64,000 nt of DNA from Corynebacterium jeikeium (GCA_003955985.1 CP033784.1:558001-622000); one strand, 5' to 3'; shown: positions 9,536-20,312, numbered from the stretch's first letter. Numbers and translations: made by a program. Notes: generated from the sequence alone by a model not told the origin.

Positions 9536-11758
9536 CTACTTCTTCAGGCCGTCGATGATCTCGTTGAACTCAGCGGACGGACGCATAACTGCGGAGGTCT
9601 TCTCATCGTCCGGCAGGAAGTAGCCACCCAGATCAGCTGGGGAACCCTGAGCATCAATCAGGGTCTTGGCGATGGACTCTTCCTTCTCCGTGAGAGCCTT
9701 AGCGACCGGTGCGAAAACTTCCTTCAGCTCGGAGTTCTCGTCCTGCTTGGCCAGCTCCTGTGCCCAGTAGAGAGCCAGGTAGAAGTGGGAGCCGCGGTTG
9801 TCGATTTCGCCAGCCTTGCGGGACGGCGACTTGCCCTCGTCGAGCAGGGTAGCGGTTGCCTTGTCTAGGGCCTCAGCCAGGACGCGCGGACGTGGGTCGT
9901 CGTCATGCTCAGCGGCGTAGCGCAGGGACTCGGCCAGCGCCAGGAACTCACCCAGGGAATCCCAGCGCAGGTGGTTTTCTTCCTGAACCTGCTGGACGTG
10001 CTTCGGTGCGGAACCGCCTGCACCGGTCTCGAACAGGCCGCCCCCGGCCATCAGCGGCACGACCGACAGCATCTTGGCGGAGGTGCCTAGCTCCATGATC
10101 GGGAACAGGTCGGTGAGGTAGTCACGCAGAACGTTACCGGTTACGGAAATGGTGTTCTCGCCGCGGCGGATGCGCTCGAGGGAGAACTTGGTAGCGGACA
10201 CCGGATCCATGATGCGGATATCCAGACCCTCGGTGTCGTGGTCTGCCAGGTACTCGTTGACCTTGCTGATCAGGTTGTTGTCGTGCGCACGCTGCGGGTC
10301 CAGCCAGAACACTGCAGGGTCGCCAGTGATACGAGCGCGGTTAACGGCCAGCTTCACCCAGTCGCGGATTGGGGCGTCCTTGGTCTGGCAGGAGCGCCAG
10401 ATGTCACCCTCGGCGACGTGGTGCTCAATCAGAACCTCGCCAGCGGAGTTGATGACCTGCAGGACACCGTCAACCGGAATCTGGAAAGTCTTGTCGTGGG
10501 AGCCGTACTCCTCAGCCTTCTGAGCCATCAGGCCGACGTTCGGGACAGAGCCCATGGTGGCCGGGTCGAAAGCGCCATTGGCGCGGCAGTCCTCGATAAC
10601 AGCCTGGTAGACGCCTGCGTAGGAAGAGTCCGGGATGACTGCGAGGGTGTCGCGCTCCTCACCGTCCGGGCCCCAGCCCTTGCCGCCGTTGCGGATTAGT
10701 GCAGGCATGGAGGCGTCAACGATGACGTCAGACGGAACGTGGAGGTTGGTGATGCCCTTATCGGAGTTGACCATGTAAAGGGCCGGACCTTCCTTCAGGT
10801 CCTTCTCGATAGCGGACTTGACGGCCGCCGCAGTAGCGTCGTCAAGCTTGTGCAGACCATCGAGCATGGCGCCCAGGCCGTTGTCCGGAGTCAGGTTGGC
10901 GGCAGCCAGCTTGGACTCGAACTTCGGGAAAACAGATGGAAGGAAGGCCTTGACAACCTCGCCGAAGATTAGCGGGTCGGAGACCTTCATCATGGTGGCC
11001 TTCAGGTGCACGGAGAACAGGATGTTCTCGCGCTTTGCGCGACGGATCTGAGCGCGGAGGAAGTTGTCCAGGATGTGGACGTTCATGCCCGTGCCGTCAA
11101 TAATCTCGCCCTTGAGGACCGGCATGTCCTTCTTCAGGGTGATGACCTGGCCGTCGTTGGACTCGAGCTGGTAAGTCAGCTTGTCGTCTTCCGGCATGAC
11201 AACCGACTTCTCATTGTGGCGGAAGTCGTTGGAGGCCATGGTGGCGACGTTGGTCTTGGAGTCTGCGGACCAAGCGCCCATGCGGTGCGGGTGCTTGCGG
11301 GCGTAGTTCTTCACCGGCTCCGGAGCGCGGCGGTCGGAGTTGCCCTCACGCAGTACCGGGTTAACGGCAGAGCCCTTGACCTTGTCGAACTTGGCGCGGT
11401 CGGCGGTCTCTTCCTCGCCTTCCGGCTGCGACTTGTACTTCGGAATGTCATAGCCCTTTTCCTGCAGCTCTGCGACAGCGCGCTTAATCTGCGGGACGGA
11501 TGCAGAGATATTCGGCAGCTTGATGATGTTGGCGTCCGGCTCCTTGACCAGCTTGCCCAGAGCTGCCAGCGCATCCTCTACCTTCTGCTCGTCCGAAAGG
11601 CGCTCCGGGAACTGAGCCAGAATGCGGCCTGCGAGGGAGATGTCGCGGGTTTCAACATTGACACCAGCCTGGCTTGCAAATGCCTCCACGATTGGCTTCA
11701 GTGAGTAGCTCGCCAGCAGAGGGGCTTCGTCAGTACGGGTCCAAATAATTGTCGCCAT
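9536..11758 (-). CDS. icd: Monomeric NADP-dependent isocitrate dehydrogenase
   Basis: This 740-residue protein is of the monomeric IDH type (about 735-745 residues), quite unlike the 400-residue dimeric enzyme. It begins [20 protein letters not shown] and has family blocks such as [20 protein letters not shown] and [19 protein letters not shown]. It oxidises isocitrate to 2-oxoglutarate in the TCA cycle and supplies NADPH. AGGAG lies about 9 bases before the ATG. It is monocistronic, with a strong terminator downstream and a cAMP-receptor-like site about 110 bases upstream. Confidence 0.96.
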   Translation of the reverse strand: MATIIWTRTDEAPLLASYSLKPIVEAFASQAGVNVETRDISLAGRILAQFPERLSDEQKVEDALAALGKLVKEPDANIIKLPNISASVPQIKRAVAELQEKGYDIPKYKSQPEGEEETADRAKFDKVKGSAVNPVLREGNSDRRAPEPVKNYARKHPHRMGAWSADSKTNVATMASNDFRHNEKSVVMPEDDKLTYQLESNDGQVITLKKDMPVLKGEIIDGTGMNVHILDNFLRAQIRRAKRENILFSVHLKATMMKVSDPLIFGEVVKAFLPSVFPKFESKLAAANLTPDNGLGAMLDGLHKLDDATAAAVKSAIEKDLKEGPALYMVNSDKGITNLHVPSDVIVDASMPALIRNGGKGWGPDGEERDTLAVIPDSSYAGVYQAVIEDCRANGAFDPATMGSVPNVGLMAQKAEEYGSHDKTFQIPVDGVLQVINSAGEVLIEHHVAEGDIWRSCQTKDAPIRDWVKLAVNRARITGDPAVFWLDPQRAHDNNLISKVNEYLADHDTEGLDIRIMDPVSATKFSLERIRRGENTISVTGNVLRDYLTDLFPIMELGTSAKMLSVVPLMAGGGLFETGAGGSAPKHVQQVQEENHLRWDSLGEFLALAESLRYAAEHDDDPRPRVLAEALDKATATLLDEGKSPSRKAGEIDNRGSHFYLALYWAQELAKQDENSELKEVFAPVAKALTEKEESIAKTLIDAQGSPADLGGYFLPDDEKTSAVMRPSAEFNEIIDGLKK

Positions 11759-11865
11759 AATTCATGTCTCCTATCTGTTTTGTTCCACGATAACCCAGTT
11801 TTGAATCTTGGGTTGTGTCGGGGCATAGCGCAAAAACAGTGATAGTGATATGAATAACGCAATTA

Positions 11866-11881
11866 TGTGAGGCAAGTCACG
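11866..11881 (-). promoter_or_regulatory. GlxR/CRP-type binding site upstream of icd
   Basis: TGTGAGGCAAGTCACG matches the GlxR consensus TGTGA-N6-TCACA at 9 of 10 half-site positions. It lies 108-123 bases upstream of the icd start codon and could also affect nothing else, as the other flanking gene ends here. GlxR is the global cAMP-responsive regulator of corynebacterial carbon metabolism; the assignment rests on consensus match only. Confidence 0.55.
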
Positions 11882-11968
11882 AAATGTGCAATTATTTGTC
11901 GCTTATTCGCCGCTTTTCATTCCATTTTTCGCTTTACGACGGCCCCCGCGCTCAAACCCTTCAAATAC

Positions 11969-12008
11969 GAAAAACCGCGCTGGGGTGTCGTGCACGCCGG
12001 CGCGGTTG
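11969..12008 (-). terminator. Terminator of the J-like membrane protein gene
   Basis: On the minus strand ACCGCGC (12000-12006) pairs with GCGCGGT (11974-11980), followed by TTTTTCG. It lies about 18 bases after the stop of the gene at 12024-13061. Confidence 0.75.
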
Positions 12009-12023
12009 TTCAGGGCAGCCTAG

Positions 12024-13061
12024 TTAGTTCTGCGTATTGTTCGGAGGATTGTTCTGGCCGAACTGGTAGCCCTGAATGTTCTGAGACTGGGGGTACTGCG
12101 GAGCATAGCCCTGCCCCGGCGCCGACTGGGTAGTCTTGACCAGTTTCTGGCCGCGGAACCATGCGCGCATGTCCTTGAGGAACATAAGAACGCAAGCCGC
12201 GATCAGCATGGCACCTGCGAGGAAGAGGACTACATCCACCCAGGAGCTCAAGAACAGGAGGGGGATGATGGTCATAGCCAACGCCAGTGGTGCCACGGTG
12301 ACGCAGAAAAAGATTGGTGCCGTCGAGTCTTCACCGCGGAGGATGGAGTGAATCCAGTATGCGGTCAAGGTGACAAGCGTCATTCCCATCAGTAAGAGGA
12401 CTGGAACAAGAACGAGGGCGGCTGCAGCGCCCATAATGTAGCCGATGTCATCCCAAGAATCACCCAACGATGACTCTAGGCTGCCGAGATCGTTGGCGCC
12501 CTGGATGCCGAGCGTGATTGCGTACAGAACTGCGATGATGCCAATCAGAGTTGAAAAACCGACCAAGCCGGTAGTGATTCGGGGGATGAGTGGCATGCGC
12601 TGCCACATGTTCTGCAGTGTGGCGTTTGCAGGTAGCGGTGGTACATCCGTGGTCATCGTGGTGGTTACTGTTGCAGGGCCGGTTTGAGTTGGGGCGGACC
12701 ACTGTGCTTGTTGATTCTGCTGTGCCGGTGGCTGCTGTGACTGCGCTTGTTGGGCTTGCTGGGTTTGCGTCTGGAACGAGGATTCCTGCGCAGTGGGTAC
12801 CGGGCGATTTGCCAGCCCGCGCAGCGTCGCAATGGTGATGGTGGCGTTCTCATCGGCCAGCAAAGCGTCGTATTCGCGACGACGTCCCTCATCGCCAAGC
12901 ACTTGCAGCGCAGTGAGCTTCTCCTGGAACTCGCCGGAGTACTCCGAGACGCCAGCATCTCGCAGTTCGGAGAGTTGATTAGAAAGATTTGCATGGAGCT
13001 CTTCGGTGCTGGCTGCGCTATCCAGCGTCAGAGACTCGTAGAGGTTATAGCGGTCGCCCAT
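12024..13061 (-). CDS. Membrane protein with J-domain-like N-terminus, function unknown
   Basis: I do not recognise a named function for this 345-residue protein. Residues about 4-68 (YNLYESLTLDSAASTEELHA ... LGDEGRRREYDALL) have the shape of a DnaJ J-domain: helix I start, ASTEEL, and a final REYDALL, but the diagnostic HPD is absent. A Gln-rich linker follows (about residues 95-120). Four hydrophobic segments come next (about 160-185, 210-240, 250-275, 280-300). The cytoplasmic tail is Gln/Asn/Pro-rich. Without HPD it would not be expected to stimulate DnaK ATPase. It is monocistronic with its own terminator. Confidence 0.6.
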   Translation of the reverse strand: MGDRYNLYESLTLDSAASTEELHANLSNQLSELRDAGVSEYSGEFQEKLTALQVLGDEGRRREYDALLADENATITIATLRGLANRPVPTAQESSFQTQTQQAQQAQSQQPPAQQNQQAQWSAPTQTGPATVTTTMTTDVPPLPANATLQNMWQRMPLIPRITTGLVGFSTLIGIIAVLYAITLGIQGANDLGSLESSLGDSWDDIGYIMGAAAALVLVPVLLLMGMTLVTLTAYWIHSILRGEDSTAPIFFCVTVAPLALAMTIIPLLFLSSWVDVVLFLAGAMLIAACVLMFLKDMRAWFRGQKLVKTTQSAPGQGYAPQYPQSQNIQGYQFGQNNPPNNTQN

Positions 13062-13361
13062 AGTGGATCAAGATCCTATCGGTATTGCAGTTCGAAATAT
13101 CTTTTAAAACAATTTACCTGGTAGCTATTACGGCAGCATCGAAGACCCGGATCGCTCGATGGTAGGAAGTCCGTGGCGCTCGGAGGGAATGGTAGTCCTC
13201 GGCAAACAATGCCGATTACAAAATGCATTGGGAAGAACTTGAGTGAGCGACTTCCACTAATGGCCGCAGATGTTATTCCGCGCACAAATACCCGGGGAAC
13301 AGGCGGATTAAATAGCGAAATTTTTGTGTTGCGGAGTAGAGTCTCATTTTTCCCTTGCGGC
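13062..13361. other. Intergenic region upstream of the MFS gene; no gene accepted
   Basis: This space separates two divergently read genes and should contain both promoters. A plus-strand frame at 13173-13433 has no family signal or ribosome-binding site and was not accepted. Confidence 0.4.
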
Positions 13362-13408
13362 TCCCCTCACGGTTTTGCGAGCCCGTCTTGGGTCGAAAGT
13401 CGAGGGGA
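13362..13408 (+). promoter_or_regulatory. Possible hairpin in the MFS 5' leader
   Basis: TCCCCTC (13362-13368) and GAGGGGA (13402-13408) form a perfect 7-base inverted repeat about 50 bases upstream of the MFS start. It could be a leader RNA hairpin or an operator. No known riboswitch was recognised. Confidence 0.3.
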
Positions 13409-13456
13409 ACTGAGAGTCCACCAACTGGCGTAAGAAGAGAAAAGGAGACGGTCGCA

Positions 13457-14767
13457 ATGACGTCGTCAAGCGAAGTAACAACCCACAACGACGACCACAA
13501 ACCGCGTGCGCGTCGTGCGGGAGCGTTTAGCTCGCATCGCCGTCCTGTTCCGGTGCAGGACGACATCTCTGATCTACGCCGAATCTTGGTGATTGTGGCT
13601 CTGTCGGTCGGTGCATTCGGCATCGGCGTTACCGAGTTTGTGGCCATGGGCCTGCTGCCTTACATCGCTGATGCCTTCGGACGTGATGAGGATGCCGCAG
13701 GGCGCATGATTTCGATGTACGCACTCGGTGTTGTCGTGGGCGCACCCCTAATTACCGTGCTGACCGGCTCGATTCCGCGCAGGCGCATGCTCCTGCTGCT
13801 GATGGCGGCATTTACCATCGGCAATGGTGCCACGGTTTGGGCAGGCACACTGGGCTCTTTCGAAGCGGTCATGGTCTCGCGCTTCATCGCCGGTCTGCCG
13901 CACGGCGCGTATTTCTCGGTAGCGGCGCTGGTGGCGGCCTCCCTGGCTAAGCCGGGACAGCGCGGCAAGATGGTGGCTCTGTCGGGCGTGGGGTTGTCGG
14001 TGGCGACTGTGATTGGTGTGCCGGCCGCGCAGGTGCTGGGACAGATCTACGGTTGGCGCAGCGCCTTCGCGTTTGTCGCGGTCATCGGGCTGATTGCATT
14101 TGTTTCGCTGTGGTTCGCCGTGCCGCATATGAACCGCATGCCGAAGACACGTCCGATGGATGAGCTCTCGGCTCTGGTGACACCGCAGGTGCTGCTGACC
14201 GTCGCAATCGGCACCGTTGGTTTCGGCGGCATGTTCGCGGTTTACACCTACATCACCTGGACTATGACTCGCGAAGCGGGCATGAGCGAAAACCACATCT
14301 GGATTGTGCTGATGGCCTACGGCATCGGCATGGTTGTCGGTACTTACATCGGTGGCTGGCTCTCCGACCGCATCGGGGAGTGGGGCATCATGGTTGCGCT
14401 GGTGCTGATGGTAATCATGCTCAGCGTCTTCTACTTCACCTCACAGAATGCTGTGCTGGGCACGATCAACTTCCTCCTTATCGGTCTGCTGGGATCGGTA
14501 TTGGTGCCAAATCTGCAGACCCGTCTGATGGATGTCGCCGGTCGCGCACAGACGCTGGCGGCAGCTCTCAACCAGGCCGCATTGAACATGGCCAACGCCT
14601 TTGGAGCGGCGCTCGGTGGTTGGGTCATTGCGTCCGGTTATGGCTACCGCGCACCGGCTTTGGGCGGCGCGACGTTGGCGATGTTGGCTATCTTCATCGC
14701 TCTGCCGACCATTGTTCTTTACCGCCGCTCACAGGCGAAGAAGGCTGAGCGCATCGAACTGCGCTAG
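13457..14767 (+). CDS. MFS drug/sugar efflux transporter (DHA1, AraJ/Cml-like)
   Basis: This 436-residue protein has a 45-residue basic cytoplasmic N-terminus and then 12 predicted membrane segments. The segment-1 motif GIGVTEFVAMGLLPYIADAF, the RFIAGLPHGAYFSVAALVAA block and GGWLSDRIGEWG (motif A in the second half) are typical of DHA1 exporters such as AraJ and the chloramphenicol exporters. ATG 13457 was chosen because AAGGAGA lies about 9 bases upstream; the longer open frame from 13355 adds a region with no MFS character. It is likely a proton-coupled exporter of the inner membrane; the substrate cannot be told from sequence. Confidence 0.85.
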   Translation: MTSSSEVTTHNDDHKPRARRAGAFSSHRRPVPVQDDISDLRRILVIVALSVGAFGIGVTEFVAMGLLPYIADAFGRDEDAAGRMISMYALGVVVGAPLITVLTGSIPRRRMLLLLMAAFTIGNGATVWAGTLGSFEAVMVSRFIAGLPHGAYFSVAALVAASLAKPGQRGKMVALSGVGLSVATVIGVPAAQVLGQIYGWRSAFAFVAVIGLIAFVSLWFAVPHMNRMPKTRPMDELSALVTPQVLLTVAIGTVGFGGMFAVYTYITWTMTREAGMSENHIWIVLMAYGIGMVVGTYIGGWLSDRIGEWGIMVALVLMVIMLSVFYFTSQNAVLGTINFLLIGLLGSVLVPNLQTRLMDVAGRAQTLAAALNQAALNMANAFGAALGGWVIASGYGYRAPALGGATLAMLAIFIALPTIVLYRRSQAKKAERIELR

Positions 14768-14796
14768 GGGTCTTCAAGGCGTAGTGCACGCATAGG

Positions 14797-14802
14797 TAAC
14801 GT
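14797..14802 (+). promoter_or_regulatory. -10 element (TAACGT) for leaderless xth
   Basis: TAACGT is 8 bases before ATG 14811 with no Shine-Dalgarno between, matching the leaderless geometry seen at many genes here. Confidence 0.45.
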
Positions 14803-14810
14803 ATGAGGGC

Positions 14811-15767
14811 ATGAGCCTTACAATCGCGACAATCAATGTCAACGGCATCCGCGCCGCCGTCAAGGAGCGCAGCGAAACCAACCTGGGATTGCTGGAGTGG
14901 TTGAAGCACACCAGTTCCGATGTCGTTTTGTTGCAGGAAGTCCGCGCCACCGACGACCAGGCACGCAAGGCCCTCGCGCCCGCTTTTGATGCCGGATGGC
15001 ATTGGGTCGGCGCTGAAAACCTGGGTGCAAAGGGGCGCGCCGGCGTGGGCATTCTCTCGCGCTTTCCGCTTAACGACGTCCAGGTGGGCATCGGCTCCGA
15101 GGAGTTCGAAGAATCCGGTCGGTTTATCAGTGGTATTGCCCCGGCAGCGGACACCGGCCTGGATGTGGATGTCCAGATTGCCAGCCTCTACCTGCCCTCT
15201 GGTGCTGCCCTGAGCGAGAAGCAGGATGAGAAGTACCGCTTCCTCGATGCCTTCTCCGACTACCTGGCGGAACTGGGTGCCAAGGGGCGCGACGGTCACC
15301 ACGTAGTCATCGGCGGCGACTGGAACATCTGCCACCGCGAACAGGATTTGAAGAACTGGAAGACCAACCGCCGCAAGAGCGGTTTCCTACCGCAGGAGCG
15401 TGCCTGGATGGACTCGGTCTTCGGCTGCTGGCCCGATGAGGTTCCCCAGGATTCGCAGGTTCAGGCCAGCGAAAAGGAGCTGGAATCCGGTGCCTTCTCC
15501 GATGGTTCTGTGTGGGAGGCCCCGAAGCTCAATGCAGATCCGGTGTGGTTTGATGTCACTCGCCGTCTGCACCCAGAGGCCGACGGCCCCTGGTCCTGGT
15601 GGACCTACCGCGGTAAGGCGTTCGATACCGATGCCGGCTGGCGCATCGACTACCAGGCGGTAACCGAACCAATGCTCAAGCGTGCCGTCAGCTCGGTAGT
15701 GGATAAGCCTGCCGCCTACGACCTTCGCTGGACGGACCACGCGCCGGTGATCGTGGAGTACGCCTAA
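14811..15767 (+). CDS. xth: Exodeoxyribonuclease III / AP endonuclease
   Basis: This 318-residue protein belongs to the exonuclease III (EEP) family of base-excision repair, cutting at abasic sites and degrading 3' ends. Visible catalytic elements are Asn9/Asn11 in ATINVNGIR, Glu43 in LLQEVRA, GGDWNICH (Asp/Asn pair), WRIDYQAV (Asp) and the terminal TDHAPV (Asp-His). It is somewhat longer than the E. coli protein (268 residues) because of an insertion before WWTYRGKAFD. The short direct repeat TACGCCTAA occurs at and just after the stop. Confidence 0.93.
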   Translation: MSLTIATINVNGIRAAVKERSETNLGLLEWLKHTSSDVVLLQEVRATDDQARKALAPAFDAGWHWVGAENLGAKGRAGVGILSRFPLNDVQVGIGSEEFEESGRFISGIAPAADTGLDVDVQIASLYLPSGAALSEKQDEKYRFLDAFSDYLAELGAKGRDGHHVVIGGDWNICHREQDLKNWKTNRRKSGFLPQERAWMDSVFGCWPDEVPQDSQVQASEKELESGAFSDGSVWEAPKLNADPVWFDVTRRLHPEADGPWSWWTYRGKAFDTDAGWRIDYQAVTEPMLKRAVSSVVDKPAAYDLRWTDHAPVIVEYA

Positions 15768-15795
15768 ACCCGGCATACGCCTAACCCCGAGTGGA

Positions 15796-18483
15796 CTAGT
15801 GTGCTCCGACGTCAGCGAACTCTGGGATTATCTCAGGCTCGGGAGCAGTTACGAGATGCCGGTTCTGCCGCAACATCGAGGCGATGCCGTCAACGATGGC
15901 GTCGGCCCATTTGTCCTGCATAGCGGGGTCGGCCAAATCGCGGGTGAGTTTTTCAGCGCCCACCGCTCCCAGCGATAGCGCAATTGTCGGCGCATGTGGC
16001 CGCGAACTCTGGTTCACCGCCACTGCCGGCGCCAGGCCGGTGCGAAACTCGGTTGGCACCCCGTTTGTGCTGTAACTGCTGTGCGGATTGAAACCTCGGT
16101 ACACCATTCCGTCGCGCACACCCGCCGCCAACTGCCAATCGGCAGGAGCATCGTCCTCAGGTTCGAGAGACTTCACCACAGCGGATACCGAAAAGCCACG
16201 ATCGCCGATGTTATCCCCAGAAAGAGTCTGGCCCTCTGATGAGCGACCGACGATTACGGTGGCTGCGCTCGCCGTGTCGTCGGCAAGCGAATGCGCGCCA
16301 ACGATTGCGCCGCGCTGACGGAGCTTGTCGCTGGCGCGTTGCACGATGCTGTCGATGTGAGCGGAAGTATCCCCACTCAAACGCAGCGCGCGAGGCAGGT
16401 CGGCGTTGATAGCCTCGATGGCCTCGCGGCGAGAGTCGACGGTGATGCGCGCGCCGGCGAGCGGATCGACAGCCTCGTCAGGGGAGGGGACGATCGGCTG
16501 GCGCGGAGGCATCCACAGCGGATTGGGGCGCGCCGGGCGGTGTGGGGAACTGTTGACAACAGCGTGCAACTCTTCAGGTGAAAACATCTTGTTGACCGCG
16601 AAAATCATCACCGAACTGTCGTGATACACAGGCGTGAGCCCCGGCGCGTGCCATGCCCAGGAACGCATCGACAGCGCCTCCGTGCCATCCGTGTTCACAC
16701 CCGGCGGGGAACTAATGATGTAGTGCACTCCCAATTTCTTCGCCATGGCATCGAACTCTGGATGTGAGCCCAGCAGGTCAACGTTTATCGGCAGCTTGTT
16801 GCTCGCCTCGGCAGTTTTGTCGGAGAAGGAGAAATGGCGGAACAGGGTCGGCAGTCCGGCGATGGCATACATCCACGCAGAACCGTCACGACGGTCATTG
16901 AGAATATGCCCCTCAAACGCATGCGGCTGTGCGGACAGCCAATCAATAGCTTCCATGTCCGCAGCGGTCACAAACGTGCTTCCGAAACTCTGGCGAATTG
17001 CCTCGCGCTGAGCAGGCCCACTCGCCCAGGTCGCAGGCACAATCGCCAGTGCCGCTACGAGCCCCATCGCCAGCGCAGGATTCCACGACTTAGTCGGCTG
17101 ATCTCGCTTTGCGACGATCCACTGCGCCACAGCCACAATCCCGACAACGGCAGCCGCGACTGCGTAGCCGACCAGCACTGCGCGCAGAATTCCCATAACC
17201 GCCTGCATGCGGTACGGCATGTCGTAGAAGAAAGTGCCAATAAACTTCAGATAGGTGCCGAACGGCTCAGACCAACGGGACTGCGCACTATCGGACACCA
17301 CAAAGAGCAGCCCGAAAACCAGTGCCGGCCACGGAGCCCATGGGCTGTCTGGCAGGCGAGAGACAAGCGCCACCACCAGGCCGATGAGCACAAGAACCAG
17401 AACAGTCCGGGAAAAGATGGGCTCGTCAGCATAGCGGGAAAACCCAATCAGAGTTCGCCACAGTGATTCGGAGCGGGAAATCTCAATTTGGCCGGTAAAG
17501 CCCGCAACGGATTCGCCTTGCCCCCTCGCGGACAAAGCTGCCGGGAGAGTCATCACCAGGGCGAGCGCGCCGATAACTAGCGTGCGAACTAGGCCACTGA
17601 CGCTCGGTTGGGTAATCAACCACAAGCCAACAAAGAGCACGGCAGCAATTGCGCCGGCCGGGTGGGTGATAAACGTGCCGACCAGGGCAAGCGCAGCGGG
17701 GACAATATAGCCCCGCATGGTCAAAGCCGCAGCAATCGGCAAAGCGGCCACCGCGAGCAGATACGGCATGGAGGAGGTGCGCCAAAGAGCCACCCAAATC
17801 TCCGGAAGCATCAGCGTCGCGACGGCAGCTGCGGGACCGGCATAGGCCGCCCACTTAGGACCAACTGCGGTGCGGGCTAGCACCGCAGTTGCTGCGGGAA
17901 CAAGCAGCGCCGGGGCCAAGAACGCAAACACGTTGGAATCGAGGAAGACCGAGCCGGGCAGCAGCCCCGCCATGGCATGCCAGCCGGTGGGGTAGAACAT
18001 TTCGGCCCCGGTCTCCTGATTCATCAGGTCACCGGCCGCGGTGGGCGAGGCTATTGCATGCTCGTCAATGAACCGGAGGAAGTTGGTATGCCAGAGCATG
18101 TCCCAGGCTTCGCGGATAGCGCCGGGGCCGCCAGGGACGTCGTTAAGCACGAGCATGGCGCGCATCGAGCCGACTACCGTAACTCCGACGACAATCATCG
18201 CGGTGACAACGCCGGAATCGAAGCCGTCTTCGGGCGTTGCTCGGGGGACGAATCTGCGCACCAGATAGCCAATAGCACAGAACCATGCCCACATGCCGGC
18301 CACGAAGAGCCAGGTGTAATCCAGCCCGAGCGCGTGAGACAACCATGCGGAAAAACCGGTCACACCCAGCATTAATGGGCCGGCAGATGCCAACGCGAGC
18401 GTGGGACGTAGCCCACTGGCCCAACCGAGAACTGCGCCTGGGACCAGCAGGATGAAGACGGCAACCGCAATGGCAGCGAGCAT
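15796..18483 (-). CDS. Large DUF6541-type membrane protein with amidase-like C-terminal domain
   Basis: This is 895 residues from ATG 18483, where AGGAG sits 5 bases upstream; the longer frame to 18798 was rejected. Residues 1 to about 470 carry roughly 12-14 hydrophobic segments in a GT-C glycosyltransferase-like layout (DUF6541), followed by an exported-looking part. Residues about 678-895 resemble a degenerate amidase_3 (N-acetylmuramoyl-L-alanine amidase) domain: the ending NQSSRPHAPTIALSLGAV, then LADPAMQDKWADAIVDGI, aligns with the family's tail. The zinc ligands, including the Glu of the ECGNM-like motif, appear lost. A cell-envelope role is likely; the reaction is unknown. Confidence 0.65.
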   Translation of the reverse strand: MLAAIAVAVFILLVPGAVLGWASGLRPTLALASAGPLMLGVTGFSAWLSHALGLDYTWLFVAGMWAWFCAIGYLVRRFVPRATPEDGFDSGVVTAMIVVGVTVVGSMRAMLVLNDVPGGPGAIREAWDMLWHTNFLRFIDEHAIASPTAAGDLMNQETGAEMFYPTGWHAMAGLLPGSVFLDSNVFAFLAPALLVPAATAVLARTAVGPKWAAYAGPAAAVATLMLPEIWVALWRTSSMPYLLAVAALPIAAALTMRGYIVPAALALVGTFITHPAGAIAAVLFVGLWLITQPSVSGLVRTLVIGALALVMTLPAALSARGQGESVAGFTGQIEISRSESLWRTLIGFSRYADEPIFSRTVLVLVLIGLVVALVSRLPDSPWAPWPALVFGLLFVVSDSAQSRWSEPFGTYLKFIGTFFYDMPYRMQAVMGILRAVLVGYAVAAAVVGIVAVAQWIVAKRDQPTKSWNPALAMGLVAALAIVPATWASGPAQREAIRQSFGSTFVTAADMEAIDWLSAQPHAFEGHILNDRRDGSAWMYAIAGLPTLFRHFSFSDKTAEASNKLPINVDLLGSHPEFDAMAKKLGVHYIISSPPGVNTDGTEALSMRSWAWHAPGLTPVYHDSSVMIFAVNKMFSPEELHAVVNSSPHRPARPNPLWMPPRQPIVPSPDEAVDPLAGARITVDSRREAIEAINADLPRALRLSGDTSAHIDSIVQRASDKLRQRGAIVGAHSLADDTASAATVIVGRSSEGQTLSGDNIGDRGFSVSAVVKSLEPEDDAPADWQLAAGVRDGMVYRGFNPHSSYSTNGVPTEFRTGLAPAVAVNQSSRPHAPTIALSLGAVGAEKLTRDLADPAMQDKWADAIVDGIASMLRQNRHLVTAPEPEIIPEFADVGAH

Positions 18484-18673
18484 GGGACTCCTGACGGATA
18501 AGAGAATTGAATTAGTCCAATAATACCTGTGGGTTAGTTCGGCACTTGGGACGCGAGCGCCTAAGATTTGAAGAAGGACTGATGGGACTTCAGCCGCTGT
18601 AAAACCCAAGCGCGAATCTGCGCGGGACTTGAAGCGAGCTCGGTGCGGACCAGGAAAGGAGAGGACATCCCCA

Positions 18674-19105
18674 GTGAAAAACGGCGAGAGCGATAACAAG
18701 CGGCACCAGATGGCCGATTTGGAAGCCATCGCACGGAGTCTGCAGAACGACCCTGGCACTGCTGTCAATGTCCCAGTGGTCGTGACTTCCGGTGTCATTG
18801 TTGCGTTTATCGTGCTGTCTTTTGCCTACGCGTGGCCACTGTGGATTTCCCTCGGACTCATTGTTCTGCTGGGAGTCGTCATGGTCGTGTCCTACACCCG
18901 CAGGCCACCCGTAGCCCCGCTCGAGTTGACCCAGGGGGAGCGTGAGCGTGTTCGCCGTGTTCTCTCTGAACACGGCATTCGCCCAGCGATCACGTTGGTG
19001 CGCGCACTGTACCCCGAGGAATCGCCAGCCGCTGCGGCGCGCACCGTCAAATTGCTATCCGATCGAATGCTTGTGGAGCAGGGGGACGAGGGGCGTCGGG
19101 GCTAG
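18674..19105 (+). CDS. Small membrane protein, L7/L12-C-like tail, function unknown
   Basis: This 143-residue protein starts at GTG 18674, with AAAGGAGAGG upstream. Two hydrophobic segments (about residues 35-55 and 59-77) form a membrane hairpin. The remaining C-terminus (ERVRRVLSEHGIRPAITLVR and following) has the spacing of the ribosomal L7/L12 C-terminal-like domain found in some actinobacterial membrane proteins, though the conserved glycine/lysine pattern is only partial. It is divergent from the DUF6541 gene and 96 bases upstream of trpS. No enzymatic motif is visible. Confidence 0.6.
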   Translation: MKNGESDNKRHQMADLEAIARSLQNDPGTAVNVPVVVTSGVIVAFIVLSFAYAWPLWISLGLIVLLGVVMVVSYTRRPPVAPLELTQGERERVRRVLSEHGIRPAITLVRALYPEESPAAAARTVKLLSDRMLVEQGDEGRRG

Positions 19106-20257
<1,152 letters not shown>

Positions 20258-20306
20258 TTCAGCTGTAGACTCTGCGCTTCAGTCTCCGTACCGAAAGCTG
20301 GCACGT

Positions 20307-20312
20307 TAAGGT
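20307..20312 (+). promoter_or_regulatory. -10 element (TAAGGT) for leaderless yhjD
   Basis: TAAGGT is 7 bases before ATG 20320. The purine-rich AGGGGAC in between could also act as a weak ribosome-binding site, so leaderless status is not certain. Confidence 0.4.

Noticed and set aside
13173..13433. 86-codon frame upstream of the MFS gene
   Set aside because: No ribosome-binding site, no recognisable domain, and it overlaps the likely leader hairpin.
18484..18798. N-terminal extension of the DUF6541 frame to 18798
   Set aside because: It overlaps the divergent small membrane gene and lacks a ribosome-binding site; AGGAG before 18483 marks the start.
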